This document shows, piece after piece, positions 1 to 6,921 of a DNA stretch of 8,121 nt. Made by a program: the position numbers and the translations under genes. The first letter of the stretch is position 1. Each line of letters starts with the position of its first letter. This DNA is from an uncultured Christensenellaceae bacterium (lineage in GTDB: Bacteria; Bacillota; Clostridia; Christensenellales; Pumilibacteraceae). The DNA is taken from positions 1-8,121 of the forward strand of contig CAJUQF010000075.1 of assembly GCA_910588315.1 (NCBI GenBank), written 5' to 3'. The notes under the pieces were generated by a model. That model was given only the letters and a program-made list of their open reading frames with translations, had not been told where the DNA came from and did not search any database.

Positions 1-1032
1 CTCCTGCAATCTGCCGCTCATCTCGCGCAGCGCCTCCGCCCAACGCGACGTGGAGTCCGCCATAATAGCGACAGAGTAACCCATATCGCGAAAATACTCG
101 GCGATCGTGATACCGGTGTAAATACTCGCCTCGCGCGCCGCCACCGGCATGTCCGAAGTGTTTGCTATAAGCACGGTGCGTTTCATAAGCGGATAGCCCG
201 TTTTGGGGTCTATAAGCTCGGGGAATTCGTTCAACACGTCCGTCATCTCGTTGCCGCGCTCGCCGCAACCGACATAAACGATTATGTCCGCGTCGCTCCA
301 TTTGGCAAGCGCGTGTTGCAACACGGTCTTGCCCGAACCGAACGGACCGGGAACCGCCGCAACGCCGCCCTTTGCCACGGGGAACAGCGTGTCGACGACG
401 CGCTGACCTGTGATGAGAGGTCTGTCCGGCGGCAGTTTTTCCGCATACGGTCTGCCGCGCCGCACCGGCCAACGCTGAAGCATGGAAACATTATGCTTTT
501 CCTTGCCGTTAACTACGACCGCGACAGTCTCGTCGATAGTAAAATCGCCGTCGGATATCTTATCTATTTTTCCCGAAATACCGTACGGCACCATTATGCG
601 GTGCGCTATGACTTCGTTCTCTTTTACCGTGCCGATTACGTCGCCGGCGACCACTTCGTCGCCCTTTTTGACTTCTGCGACGAAATGCCATTTTTTCTTT
701 CTGTCGAGCGCCGGCGCGCTTACGCCGCGGTCAATCCTATCGCCGGACATTTCGTAAAGCTTTTCGAGCGGACGCTGTATACCGTCGTAAATACCGCCGA
801 TAAGTCCCGGTCCGAGTTCCACGGACAAAGGCTGCTCGGTGGACACGACGGGTTCGCCCGTACCGAGCATGCTTGTTTCTTCGTATACCTGTATCGACGC
901 GCGATCGCCGCGAAGTTCTATGACCTCGCCGATAAGTCCCTTATCGGATACGCGCACGACGTCGTACATCTTTACGTCCTGCATACCGTCCGCAATGATG
1001 AGCGGACCGCTTATCTTGATTATCTTGCCCAT
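1..1032 (-). CDS. ntpA: V-type ATPase catalytic subunit A (partial, N-terminal 344 residues)
   Basis: Catalytic, ATP-hydrolysing subunit of the V/A-type rotary ATPase; three copies alternate with subunit B in the cytoplasmic head. The visible 344 residues are about 60% of a normal subunit A (near 590); the rest runs off the left edge. The protein begins MGKIIKISGPLI, a typical beta-barrel start. The Walker A loop GPFGSGKT is at residues 229-236 (bases 325-348), followed by the GERGNEM motif with E258 and R259, which match the catalytic Glu and Arg of E. hirae NtpA at a constant offset of three. The region of about residues 110-190 is the A-specific bulge insertion, which separates it from F-type beta. 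AIMADSTSRWAEALRE lies near the cut end. The ATG is preceded by GGAG at a 5-base spacing. Unlike the other subunit genes it is separated from its upstream neighbour (F) by 495 bases, so it may have extra transcription input. B and D are expected downstream. Confidence 0.97.
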   Translation of the reverse strand, partial: MGKIIKISGPLIIADGMQDVKMYDVVRVSDKGLIGEVIELRGDRASIQVYEETSMLGTGEPVVSTEQPLSVELGPGLIGGIYDGIQRPLEKLYEMSGDRIDRGVSAPALDRKKKWHFVAEVKKGDEVVAGDVIGTVKENEVIAHRIMVPYGISGKIDKISDGDFTIDETVAVVVNGKEKHNVSMLQRWPVRRGRPYAEKLPPDRPLITGQRVVDTLFPVAKGGVAAVPGPFGSGKTVLQHALAKWSDADIIVYVGCGERGNEMTDVLNEFPELIDPKTGYPLMKRTVLIANTSDMPVAAREASIYTGITIAEYFRDMGYSVAIMADSTSRWAEALREMSGRLQE

Positions 1033-1138
1033 AAAAACTCCGAAATTGAAGTAATAATAGTTAGTATTTATGCACTGCGTGCGAGTGAAGAAGTAATAGT
1101 GAAAAATGAATAGGTTCGGTCGTATTTTTATTTTATAA

Positions 1139-1165
1139 GATTTCTCGACTTCGCTCGAAATGACA
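1139..1165. repeat. Dispersed-repeat-like TCATTTCGAG motif
   Basis: On the minus strand the motif reads TGTCATTTCGAGCGAAGTCG and continues AGAAATC. It can fold: ATTT (1140-1143) pairs with AAAT (1158-1161) and CGA (1146-1148) with TCG (1155-1157), leaving a CT bulge. From memory, very similar strings recur between genes in many unrelated bacterial genomes, with no agreed function. Only one copy lies in this window, so calling it a repeat rests on that recollection. Confidence 0.5.
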
Positions 1166-1329
1166 GATATACAATCATGTCGTTTGTTGCGTCCTTTATA
1201 GGAATGCGCCGATTATTGCCGTACCGTTTTCCGCCTCGAAACACGTAATCCATATCCGTCCTATACATGCGATGTCAAGCAAGCCGACGAGCCGACACGA
1301 CGCGAACGGATTGCGTCCACCCGTAAAGC

Positions 1330-1364
1330 CTCGGCGGCGAAAGCGCGGCGAATACGTCGCCGAG
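1330..1364 (+). other. Stem-loop in the F-A gap
   Basis: CTCGGCGGCG (1330-1339) pairs with CGTCGCCGAG (1355-1364) around a 15-base loop. One of the ten pairs is a G-U wobble if the plus strand is transcribed, but an A-C mismatch on the minus strand, so the fold is slightly better in plus-strand RNA. No T-run follows on either side, so it is not an ordinary terminator. Confidence 0.5.
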
Positions 1365-1407
1365 AAGCAGACCTGTGAGCGGTTTCGGCGCGAACATATT
1401 TCGTTAA

Positions 1408-1493
1408 CGATATCGTGCGATTGCAAGGCGCGTCCTCCGAAGTCGTAGCGGCGCTACGACGAGCGGGGCGCAACACAGCAAGCGCCGATATCG
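1408..1493. repeat. 86-bp imperfect palindrome (REP/MITE-like element)
   Basis: The core is a perfect 8-bp hairpin, GTCGTAGC (1442-1449) with GCTACGAC (1453-1460), around a GGC loop. The outer ends are CGATATCG at 1408-1415 and again at 1486-1493, nearly equidistant from the core centre. Inside these ends the arms stay complementary: GCG-A-TTGC on the left against GCAA-G-CGC on the right, about 15 outer pairs with one bulge and one mismatch. The middle 17 bases of each arm are mostly unpaired. A further 10-bp palindrome, TCGTTAACGA, abuts the left end (1401-1410). The architecture resembles an extragenic palindromic repeat or a miniature transposon remnant. It contains CCTCC, which mimics a ribosome binding site on the minus strand. 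Confidence 0.6.
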
Positions 1494-1527
1494 GTAGCAA
1501 GATGCCGCGTAAGAAACCGTGAGAAGG

Positions 1528-1851
1528 TCAGAATAATATATCGACGCCCACGGCTTTTTCCACATCTTTCTTTACGCCCGCGAGTCCGAATCCGTTGGAG
1601 CCGGTCGAGCCGGGTATAGAAAGCACGGCAGGATAAGTTTGCTCTTTCAGTTTTTGCATGAGCGACTCCATTTTCGCCGCATAGTTCTCGGTCACCAATA
1701 TGACCGCATACTCGTCCGTTTTGGCGAGTTCTCTCAATTTGTCCGCCGCTTTATATTCGTCGTCCACTTTATACACGGCAGCGCCGATCGCAAGAAACGC
1801 AGTCGCGCTTTCGCTGTCGCCTATGACGGCGATCTTACCTATCTTTTCCAA
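1528..1851 (-). CDS. ntpG: V-type ATPase subunit F
   Basis: Small central-shaft subunit that sits with D in the middle of the A/B head and couples rotation to catalysis. The 107-residue product has the usual length (about 100-110). It shows the Rossmann-like start GKIAVIGDSESATAFLAIGA, the central strand YAVILVTENYA, and the family C-terminal pattern PAVLSIPG followed by GVKKDVEKAVGVDIL. The start is TTG at 1851, chosen because AAGGAG (1860-1865) lies 8 bases upstream and the protein then begins at the conserved first strand. It follows subunit C by 17 bases, so the two are co-transcribed. The next gene, subunit A, is unusually far away (495 bases). E. hirae naming is used for the symbol; other schemes call it atpF or ntpF. 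Confidence 0.93.
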   Translation of the reverse strand: MEKIGKIAVIGDSESATAFLAIGAAVYKVDDEYKAADKLRELAKTDEYAVILVTENYAAKMESLMQKLKEQTYPAVLSIPGSTGSNGFGLAGVKKDVEKAVGVDILF

Positions 1852-1868
1852 AGCACACGCTCCTTGAC

Positions 1869-2789
1869 TCAGTTCTTATACATTACGGGCACCCTGCGGT
1901 AAAACATGTCGCGCGCGTTCGTCTTTATGCAAACGAGCGCGGTCTTGACCGTTTTAAGTTCGATAAGCGCCTGCGCATAGTAATTGAGAAACGGCTTATA
2001 CGACGCGAAATCAGCAACCGCGGACGCCGTCATGAAATACAAAAGATCGTCGCTGTCCAGCTCTGCGCGCCAAAGGTCTTTGAACTCTGCCGTCTCGAAA
2101 TTCTCCGCAAATTCACAGTACGGTGTTTGTTCGAACACATCGGCGAAACTTTCCGCCGAAACAGCCTCGTTCAAAAGCTCTATATCTATCTTACCGCCAG
2201 CGATAAACTCGTCGCCGCTCATACCGAGCCTGCGCAAGCGCGCCGCAGACAAGATATTCTTCATATCTATTTCGGCGCGAAAATATTTTTGCACGACAGC
2301 GCTTTTACAGGAAAGGATCTTTTCGTACATGGCGCGAGTTAGCGCGATGTCTATATCCTGCGGCTTTGTAACTTTGTCCTCGTCGAGTTTTTCGAGCGCG
2401 GCGCGCATGTACGCATCCGCATCTTCGTAATTGCCCGCCGCTATCTTTTCGGCGTCGAAACCGACGTCGTAATACCCGTCCGACGGCATCTCCGCGAAAC
2501 GCGATTTGTAAGCGAGCTTACAGTTGTTATACACGAATCGCGCGAGCAGTGCGTCCTTTACCGCCTTACCGGGCGCATTGTCCTCGATAAAACGAATGAG
2601 CGCATCGGTCTCGCCTACGATAAATCCGTCTATGGAATCGCCGTCCTTATACGCATAACCGTAATCGGCAAGCATTTTGAACGCGGCGGCAACGTCGACG
2701 CACTCCGCTACACGCCTGAGCTTTTCCGGATCGAGCCGATCCAAGCTCATAACGGCAAGCATATTGGCATAAACCTTTGTCGTGTTCAT
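1869..2789 (-). CDS. ntpC: V-type ATPase subunit C
   Basis: Homologue of the AC39/subunit d family: the funnel-shaped protein that joins the central shaft to the rotor ring. The 306-residue product is predicted to be all helical and soluble. It opens with the typical YANMLAVMSLDRLD segment and has the family's repeated helical pattern, for example ALLARFVYNNCKLAYKSRFA around residues 83-102 and a late VCIKTNARDMFYRRVPV. It is somewhat shorter than common family members (about 330-360). Its ATG overlaps the TGA of subunit E by four bases (ATGA), a classic coupling arrangement. The product ends in MYKN with a TGA stop 17 bases before the F start. Confidence 0.92.
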   Translation of the reverse strand: MNTTKVYANMLAVMSLDRLDPEKLRRVAECVDVAAAFKMLADYGYAYKDGDSIDGFIVGETDALIRFIEDNAPGKAVKDALLARFVYNNCKLAYKSRFAEMPSDGYYDVGFDAEKIAAGNYEDADAYMRAALEKLDEDKVTKPQDIDIALTRAMYEKILSCKSAVVQKYFRAEIDMKNILSAARLRRLGMSGDEFIAGGKIDIELLNEAVSAESFADVFEQTPYCEFAENFETAEFKDLWRAELDSDDLLYFMTASAVADFASYKPFLNYYAQALIELKTVKTALVCIKTNARDMFYRRVPVMYKN

Positions 2790-3370
2790 TGCAGCCCCAG
2801 TTTTTCCACCGTAACCGTCACGGTTCGGTCTTTAAGCTCTTTTACGATCTCGGACACGGTCAGGTCTCGGTCGAATTTGGCGTTACGCAACACAACGCCG
2901 CCCGAAAACGCACCGCGCTCTTTCGCGAGTGCGAGCTTTTTCTTCGCCGCAGTCGACACTTTCTTCACCCAAGCGTCTGTCACGCGCTTAGCGTCTGTCT
3001 GCGCGGCGATAACAACGTCGCCGTCCTCGCAATTCGCGACGATAAGCTTTTGCAAAAGCGCGAGATATTCCGCGTCGGGAGCAGTCAGTATCTTGCGCTC
3101 GACCTCGTCGTACACGGCGGCGACCACGCGCTGTTTGGCGGCGAGCATTATTTTGTTCGCTTCGAGATCGCCGAGCTTGACGCGTCCGGCATAAACGTCG
3201 TCCGCGGCTTTTTTCGACTGCTCGGCGGCAAGCGAAAGTTTTTGCTCGAGCGAACTACGCAATGTCTCGGTCGTTTCGTTAAGCTCCGCCGTCGTCTCTT
3301 CCACCATGGAAGCCGCGGCGGCACGCGCCGTCGCGAGTATCTCGTCGATTATTTTTTGCTTTCCACACAT
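2786..3370 (-). CDS. ntpE: V-type ATPase subunit E (peripheral stalk)
   Basis: Peripheral stalk (stator) subunit that pairs with the G/H coiled coil and holds the A/B head still against the rotor. The product has 194 residues, the normal size. The N-terminal half is a long Ala/Glu/Lys-rich helix (about residues 1-95), consistent with a coiled coil. DLEANKIMLAAKQRVV is the usual helix before the globular part. The C-terminal domain contains GGVVLRNAKFDRDLTVSEIV, the family hallmark. The ATG at 3370 is only four bases after the K stop, and I see no good Shine-Dalgarno sequence before it, so translation may depend on ribosomes finishing K. It overlaps subunit C by four bases at its end. Confidence 0.94.
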   Translation of the reverse strand: MCGKQKIIDEILATARAAAASMVEETTAELNETTETLRSSLEQKLSLAAEQSKKAADDVYAGRVKLGDLEANKIMLAAKQRVVAAVYDEVERKILTAPDAEYLALLQKLIVANCEDGDVVIAAQTDAKRVTDAWVKKVSTAAKKKLALAKERGAFSGGVVLRNAKFDRDLTVSEIVKELKDRTVTVTVEKLGLQ

Positions 3371-3374
3371 AGGA

Positions 3375-3848
3375 TCAGCCGATATTCAAAAGCATGACGC
3401 CGAGTATCGAGACTATGAATGCGAATATCGCGAATATCTCGACGAGAACGAGCATTGGTATGGCGTGACCCATTTGATTTTCCTGCTTGCCTACAAGGTT
3501 TATGCAGCCTATAGCGACGTTACCCTGCATTATCGCGGATACCAATCCGACGATGGCGACCGGCATGCAGTATGCGAATATAGTCCAGCCCTGCGCCTCG
3601 GTGATGGAAACCATTTCGCCGAACGCGCCGAGTTTTACCATTGCCATGAACGCAACGACAAAGCCGTACAAACCCTGCGTACTCGGCATGACCTGTAAAA
3701 GCAGTGTATTACCGAACTTCTCGGGCTGTTTGCTGAGCAATGCCGCCGACGCCTGTCCCGCGCGGCCCACGCCTATTGCCGAGCCGATGCCCGACACTAT
3801 AACGGCGATAGCCGCTCCGAGTATGGCGTAAAAAATACCCCAATCCAT
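3375..3848 (-). CDS. ntpK: V-type ATPase subunit K (rotor ring proteolipid, Na+-type residues)
   Basis: Membrane rotor subunit carrying the coupling ion. The product has 157 residues and forms a duplicated hairpin of four transmembrane helices, as in E. hirae NtpK (156 residues). The first hairpin contains the glycine-rich IGSAIGVGRAGQ and the motif MPSTQGLYGF (residues 54-63). The second has MQGN (Q108) and LVEIFAI with the ion-binding glutamate E137. T57, Q58, Y61, Q108 and E137 correspond to T64, Q65, Y68, Q110 and E139 of NtpK, the residues that hold Na+. I therefore infer Na+ rather than H+ transport. The glutamate of the first hairpin is absent, as expected for this two-hairpin form. 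AAGGAG lies 9 bases before the ATG, a strong site that suits the high copy number of K in the ring. Confidence 0.96.
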   Translation of the reverse strand: MDWGIFYAILGAAIAVIVSGIGSAIGVGRAGQASAALLSKQPEKFGNTLLLQVMPSTQGLYGFVVAFMAMVKLGAFGEMVSITEAQGWTIFAYCMPVAIVGLVSAIMQGNVAIGCINLVGKQENQMGHAIPMLVLVEIFAIFAFIVSILGVMLLNIG

Positions 3849-3926
3849 TGTTAATTTCTCCTTACAAAGAATATTTGTTTTATGTCGAACCGCTTTTACT
3901 GCGGAACTAACCGATGTTTATAATGC

Positions 3927-5936
3927 TCAGTTGTAGCGAATGTATTTCGTTTTAACGCCGAGCGGATTGAACAGTCTGCCGCCGCCGTCATAGAACTTGC
4001 CGTAGAATTCCAGGAACTGCAGTCTGGCGTCGTGAACGTATGCGCTTAGTACGCCGAGTACGAGATTGAACATATGCAATACCACCAGCACGATACCGCC
4101 TATAACGTATCCGGCGACGGGTATTCCCATCAGTATCTCGCCCAAGCGGTTGAACGCCAACCCTATCGCACAGCTCGCAAGACACAATCCGAACAAACGG
4201 CAGTAGGACAGCAAGTCGGATAAAATATTGACGAGTCCGTAAAGCCCCTTGAATCCGCCGATCACCTTACCGAAAACGTTTTTACTGTTTCGTCCGCCGA
4301 AAATAAGTATCAGCGCGACGCCCGCAAGCGCAAGCGCCATAGCGGCTGTGGACAGCCCGCTCGGCGGTACGAAATCAACGGTAATGCCGAGCATGGGCGC
4401 AAGCGACGGTAACATTCCTATCGCAAGACACACAAGCGCCGCAAACAGCAACAGTATCGAACCGCAATCGAATATCGCCGAAAACGGTTTTCCTTCTTTA
4501 CACAGCGCGACGAACTTGATAATGAACCCGACCGATATCTGTATCACGCCCATTACGATACTCAAAACGAGCAGTAAAAGCGGCTTGTCGAGCGGATTCA
4601 ATATTATCGCCACTTCGGTAGCGCCGAAATCTATCGAGAAATAGCCGCCGAACATCACGCCCCAAAATACGGCGGATACGCCGCCCATACCAATAAGTAG
4701 CGCCAGCCGCTTGATACCTACGTCGAATTTTTTGCTCGTACCGACAATAAACCCGGCTATAGCAAGAATAAGTCCGTAACCGGCGTCGCCTAACATGATC
4801 CCGAAAAACAGGAAATAAAACACCGCCATTATAGGATTGGGGTCTATCTCCCTGTACATATCCGTTATAGATTCGTACGGCTTGATAAGCTTGTTGTTTT
4901 CCACAAGCGTCGGCGGCGCATCGCACTCTTCCGGCGCAAGCAATTGAATAAAAGTATTAGGGCAGTTTTCGGAAACTTCCGCCACGACGCTTTCCGCGAC
5001 GCGCGCGGGCATCCACCCTTCGAGTACGAACGTACTGTCCGTCTTTAAAAATTTTTCTTCCGCCTCCGCGCGTTCTATATCGAGTCCAATAACGTCGTAC
5101 AGTATGCACAGCTCCGTAACGTATTTTTCGTAACCGAGCGCTTTTACGTTAAGATCGAACAACGCGCGTTTAATATCGGATATCTCCGCCTCGAGCGCCG
5201 CGACTTTTTGAGACGCGGTACAGTCATCGTCGAAAATACAGCGCGAAAACCCGGCAGAGCCGAGCTTTTTATCTATTTCGGCGAAGTTTTTCTTTAAGCA
5301 CACCGTGAGTACAGTCATGCCGTTGCTCGCCCAAAGATCGTAAGCGCAAGGCAGTTCGTTCAGCAAATCGTTAGGCGCGATACTCGTACGGTTATAATAC
5401 AGCGATATGACGATGTTCCCGTCGCGGGAAAGCTCGGAAAGTTTTACCGGGACTTCCGCGAACGGAGCATACTCGGTAGCGGTGCTTTTAAGCGACGCCA
5501 TGCGCGAGTTGAATTCCACTATCTCGAACGAGATTTTTTCCAGCTCGTCCGCGATATGCAAAAGCTCGTATTCGCGCGCCGCGGCGTCCGCGAAATCGGC
5601 ATGTGTGATCAATCTGCGCGCATCTTTATATTTTTCGTCGGAAAGCGTATACTCGATCTTTTCGGCTTTACCTTTCTTGACGGCTATTTTATTTTTGGCA
5701 AGCAACTTTGCCATTTCGGCATGCCGCGCTTTCAAAAAGCCCAAAGCAAACGCAACGCGGCTCTGTTTAAGTTTGAGTTCGCGATACAGCCCCGTATCCC
5801 CGGAAGAAAACGCACCCGGCAATTCGTCCGTGGCACGCGCCTCGAACATACCGCGATCCGTAAGCTTATCGAGTATTTTATTTTGTTCGCGTCTCAGCCC
5901 TATAAGACGAAGGTGCGACATTTCGGCTATCGCCAT
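3927..5936 (-). CDS. ntpI: V-type ATPase subunit I (membrane stator)
   Basis: Homologue of subunit a: it supplies the ion half-channels and anchors the peripheral stalks. The product has 669 residues, normal for bacteria. Residues 1-365 form the cytoplasmic domain with helical stretches (about 55-150 and 240-300) and the conserved GWMP at 307-310. The membrane part begins near 366 with several hydrophobic helices. Conserved signatures are FFGIMLGDAGYG (377-388), LSDLLSYCRLFGLCLAS (572-588) with the essential channel arginine at R580, and the C-terminal YVHDARLQFLEFYGKFYDGG (633-652). The start ATG shares one base with the preceding TAA (TAATG), and GGAGG lies 9 bases upstream, so it is coupled to the G/H gene. 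A 78-base gap without a clear terminator separates it from K. Confidence 0.96.
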   Translation of the reverse strand: MAIAEMSHLRLIGLRREQNKILDKLTDRGMFEARATDELPGAFSSGDTGLYRELKLKQSRVAFALGFLKARHAEMAKLLAKNKIAVKKGKAEKIEYTLSDEKYKDARRLITHADFADAAAREYELLHIADELEKISFEIVEFNSRMASLKSTATEYAPFAEVPVKLSELSRDGNIVISLYYNRTSIAPNDLLNELPCAYDLWASNGMTVLTVCLKKNFAEIDKKLGSAGFSRCIFDDDCTASQKVAALEAEISDIKRALFDLNVKALGYEKYVTELCILYDVIGLDIERAEAEEKFLKTDSTFVLEGWMPARVAESVVAEVSENCPNTFIQLLAPEECDAPPTLVENNKLIKPYESITDMYREIDPNPIMAVFYFLFFGIMLGDAGYGLILAIAGFIVGTSKKFDVGIKRLALLIGMGGVSAVFWGVMFGGYFSIDFGATEVAIILNPLDKPLLLLVLSIVMGVIQISVGFIIKFVALCKEGKPFSAIFDCGSILLLFAALVCLAIGMLPSLAPMLGITVDFVPPSGLSTAAMALALAGVALILIFGGRNSKNVFGKVIGGFKGLYGLVNILSDLLSYCRLFGLCLASCAIGLAFNRLGEILMGIPVAGYVIGGIVLVVLHMFNLVLGVLSAYVHDARLQFLEFYGKFYDGGGRLFNPLGVKTKYIRYN

Positions 5937-6403
5937 TAACCTTTGCCTCCGACCGCTGCGTAAAGTTCTTTAGCCAACTTCTCGATATCCTTTTGTTTCG
6001 ACGAAAAAAGTTTTTCGCCGTCCGCTTTCGCCGCTTCTATACGTTTTTCGCGCTCAGCTTCCGCACGCCGCATTGCGTCCGCGACGGCCTTGTCGTGCGC
6101 CGCGGCTATCGCCTTATCGCATTGCTCTTTCATGTCGCGCTCGCGCGTGGCGCCGTCCTGTTGGATCGCTTTTACCGACTCGCTCGCCTTGGCGATTATA
6201 CGCGTCGCCTCGGTTTCCGCCGACAGGATATCGTTAAGCGCGCCCATCAGTTCGCCGTCGAGTTTTTCTCTGTCCTCGTAGTTTATGCCGGTCTCTTTTT
6301 TCTCGGGCGCGGAAGATCCGGTCGGATCGCCATCGCTCGCATGATCGAGCTTATTTTCCTTATCATCGGGTACGGACGTTTGCAGCGTTTCGTTATCAGC
6401 CAT
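5936..6403 (-). CDS. V-type ATPase G/H-type peripheral stalk subunit with an N-terminal extension
   Basis: Probable partner of subunit E in the peripheral stalk. The 155-residue product has two parts. Residues 1 to about 45 are polar, acidic and rich in D, E, K, S, T, G and P, with no predicted fold. From about 47 to the end runs an Ala/Glu/Lys/Arg-rich helix (SAETEATRIIAKASESV, then repeated AA and RR/EK blocks), as in the G/H family of about 105 residues. Identification rests on composition and on position directly before subunit I, where this gene usually lies. The ATG at 6403 was chosen because GAGG sits 6 bases upstream. The frame stays open further upstream, but that would mean reading through rpiB out of frame. 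It overlaps the rpiB end by 8 bases. The acidic tail is longer than in the family members I know. Confidence 0.8.
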   Translation of the reverse strand: MADNETLQTSVPDDKENKLDHASDGDPTGSSAPEKKETGINYEDREKLDGELMGALNDILSAETEATRIIAKASESVKAIQQDGATRERDMKEQCDKAIAAAHDKAVADAMRRAEAEREKRIEAAKADGEKLFSSKQKDIEKLAKELYAAVGGKG

Positions 6404-6842
6404 GATTCGCCTCGTACAATGTGATCTTAGCCACTCGGTTCGCATGCCGTCCGCCCGCAAACTCCGTAGTAAGAAAAGCGTCGACGATGCAAAGCGCCGT
6501 CGGGATATCGGTATTGCCTGCACCGAGCGCAAGCACGTTGGCATTGTTGTGTTCCCTGCAAAGCCTGCCCATTTCGGCGTTAAAACACAATGCGCAACGC
6601 ACGCCTTTGACCTTATTGGCACACATGCTCATACCGACGCCTGTTTTACAGATCACTATACCGCGCGAATCGGCGGTGCGTGCGACGTTTTCCGCAACGG
6701 CAAAACCGTAATCGGGATAATCAACGGACTGTCCGCTATCCGTACCGAGATCAAAAACTTTATAACCGCGGCTTTCGAGTTCTTCCGCTATAGCATTTTT
6801 GAGTTCCACTCCGCCGTGGTCGCAACCGATAAATACCGTCAT
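6396..6842 (-). CDS. rpiB: Ribose-5-phosphate isomerase B
   Basis: Interconverts ribose 5-phosphate and ribulose 5-phosphate in the non-oxidative pentose phosphate pathway; cytosolic, RpiB/LacA/LacB family. The product has 148 residues, the standard length. It begins MTVFIGCDHGG, with the D8-H9 pair of the family. The catalytic cysteine is C65 in VICKTGVGMS, followed by CANKVKGVR. H98 in REHNNANV and R132/R136 in GRHANRV match the phosphate- and substrate-binding residues of E. coli RpiB. The usual glycine after the catalytic cysteine (CGTG) is a lysine here (CKTG). AAGGAG lies close upstream of the ATG. It is the first gene after the best promoter in the window and overlaps the next ATPase gene by 8 bases, so pentose isomerase and ATPase are likely on one transcript. 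LacA/LacB is less likely because the cysteine and the GRHxxR motif are both present. Confidence 0.95.
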   Translation of the reverse strand: MTVFIGCDHGGVELKNAIAEELESRGYKVFDLGTDSGQSVDYPDYGFAVAENVARTADSRGIVICKTGVGMSMCANKVKGVRCALCFNAEMGRLCREHNNANVLALGAGNTDIPTALCIVDAFLTTEFAGGRHANRVAKITLYEANHG

Positions 6843-6889
6843 GCCGACTCCTTTTACGCCCGATGTTTGCCTGTGCGTAATTATTATAT

Positions 6890-6918
6890 ATTATACCATA
6901 ATGATAAAGATTTGTCAC
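6890..6918 (-). promoter_or_regulatory. Strong sigma-A-type promoter for rpiB and the ATPase operon
   Basis: On the minus strand: -35 GTGACA (6913-6918, five of six matches to TTGACA), a 17-base spacer, and -10 TATAAT (6890-6895) with the extended TGG in front (6896-6898). Transcription should begin near 6883, leaving a leader of about 40 bases before the rpiB ATG that contains its AAGGAG. This is the best promoter in the window, in the right place for rpiB and the coupled ATPase genes. Confidence 0.8.
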
Positions 6919-6921
6919 GTG

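Larger units (their letters stand above)
1033..1527. other. Long repeat-rich intergenic gap between subunits F and A
   Basis: This 495-base stretch has no convincing gene. It interrupts an otherwise compact operon. It contains an 86-bp imperfect palindrome (1408-1493), a 35-base hairpin (1330-1364), a dispersed-repeat-like motif (1139-1165), and an AT-rich leader just before ntpA with the octamer ATTACTTC twice on the minus strand. A perfect TTGACA on the minus strand (1273-1278) is followed at 18 bases by a poor TATGGA (1249-1254), so a local promoter is possible but weak. No terminator with a T-run is visible in the minus orientation, so read-through from F into A is likely. Confidence 0.8.

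Noticed and set aside
313..1113. 266-codon open frame on the plus strand
   Set aside because: It is antisense to the clearly real subunit A, has no ribosome binding site and shows no recognisable domain; the codon bias of ntpA keeps the opposite strand open.
1196..1426. 76-residue minus-strand frame with TTG start and GGAGG 7 bases upstream
   Set aside because: The apparent Shine-Dalgarno site lies within the imperfect palindrome. The product is Arg/Cys-rich with no known motif and uses codons (CGA, CGG, CTA) that I did not notice being favoured in the neighbouring genes. Chance is more likely.
1442..1460. Perfect 8-bp hairpin as a stand-alone terminator after subunit F
   Set aside because: It is followed by GC-rich sequence rather than T residues, and it is better explained as the core of the larger palindrome.
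2777..3397. 206-codon plus-strand frame
   Set aside because: Antisense to subunit E, with no start signal or family features.
3889..3904. Small hairpin between subunits I and K as a terminator
   Set aside because: The stem is only four to five pairs (CCGC/GCGG) and no T-run follows on the minus strand; K needs read-through from I.
6404..6622. Upstream extension of the stalk-subunit frame
   Set aside because: It would overlap rpiB by over 200 bases out of frame. The ATG at 6403 has its own GAGG site and begins the distinct acidic segment.
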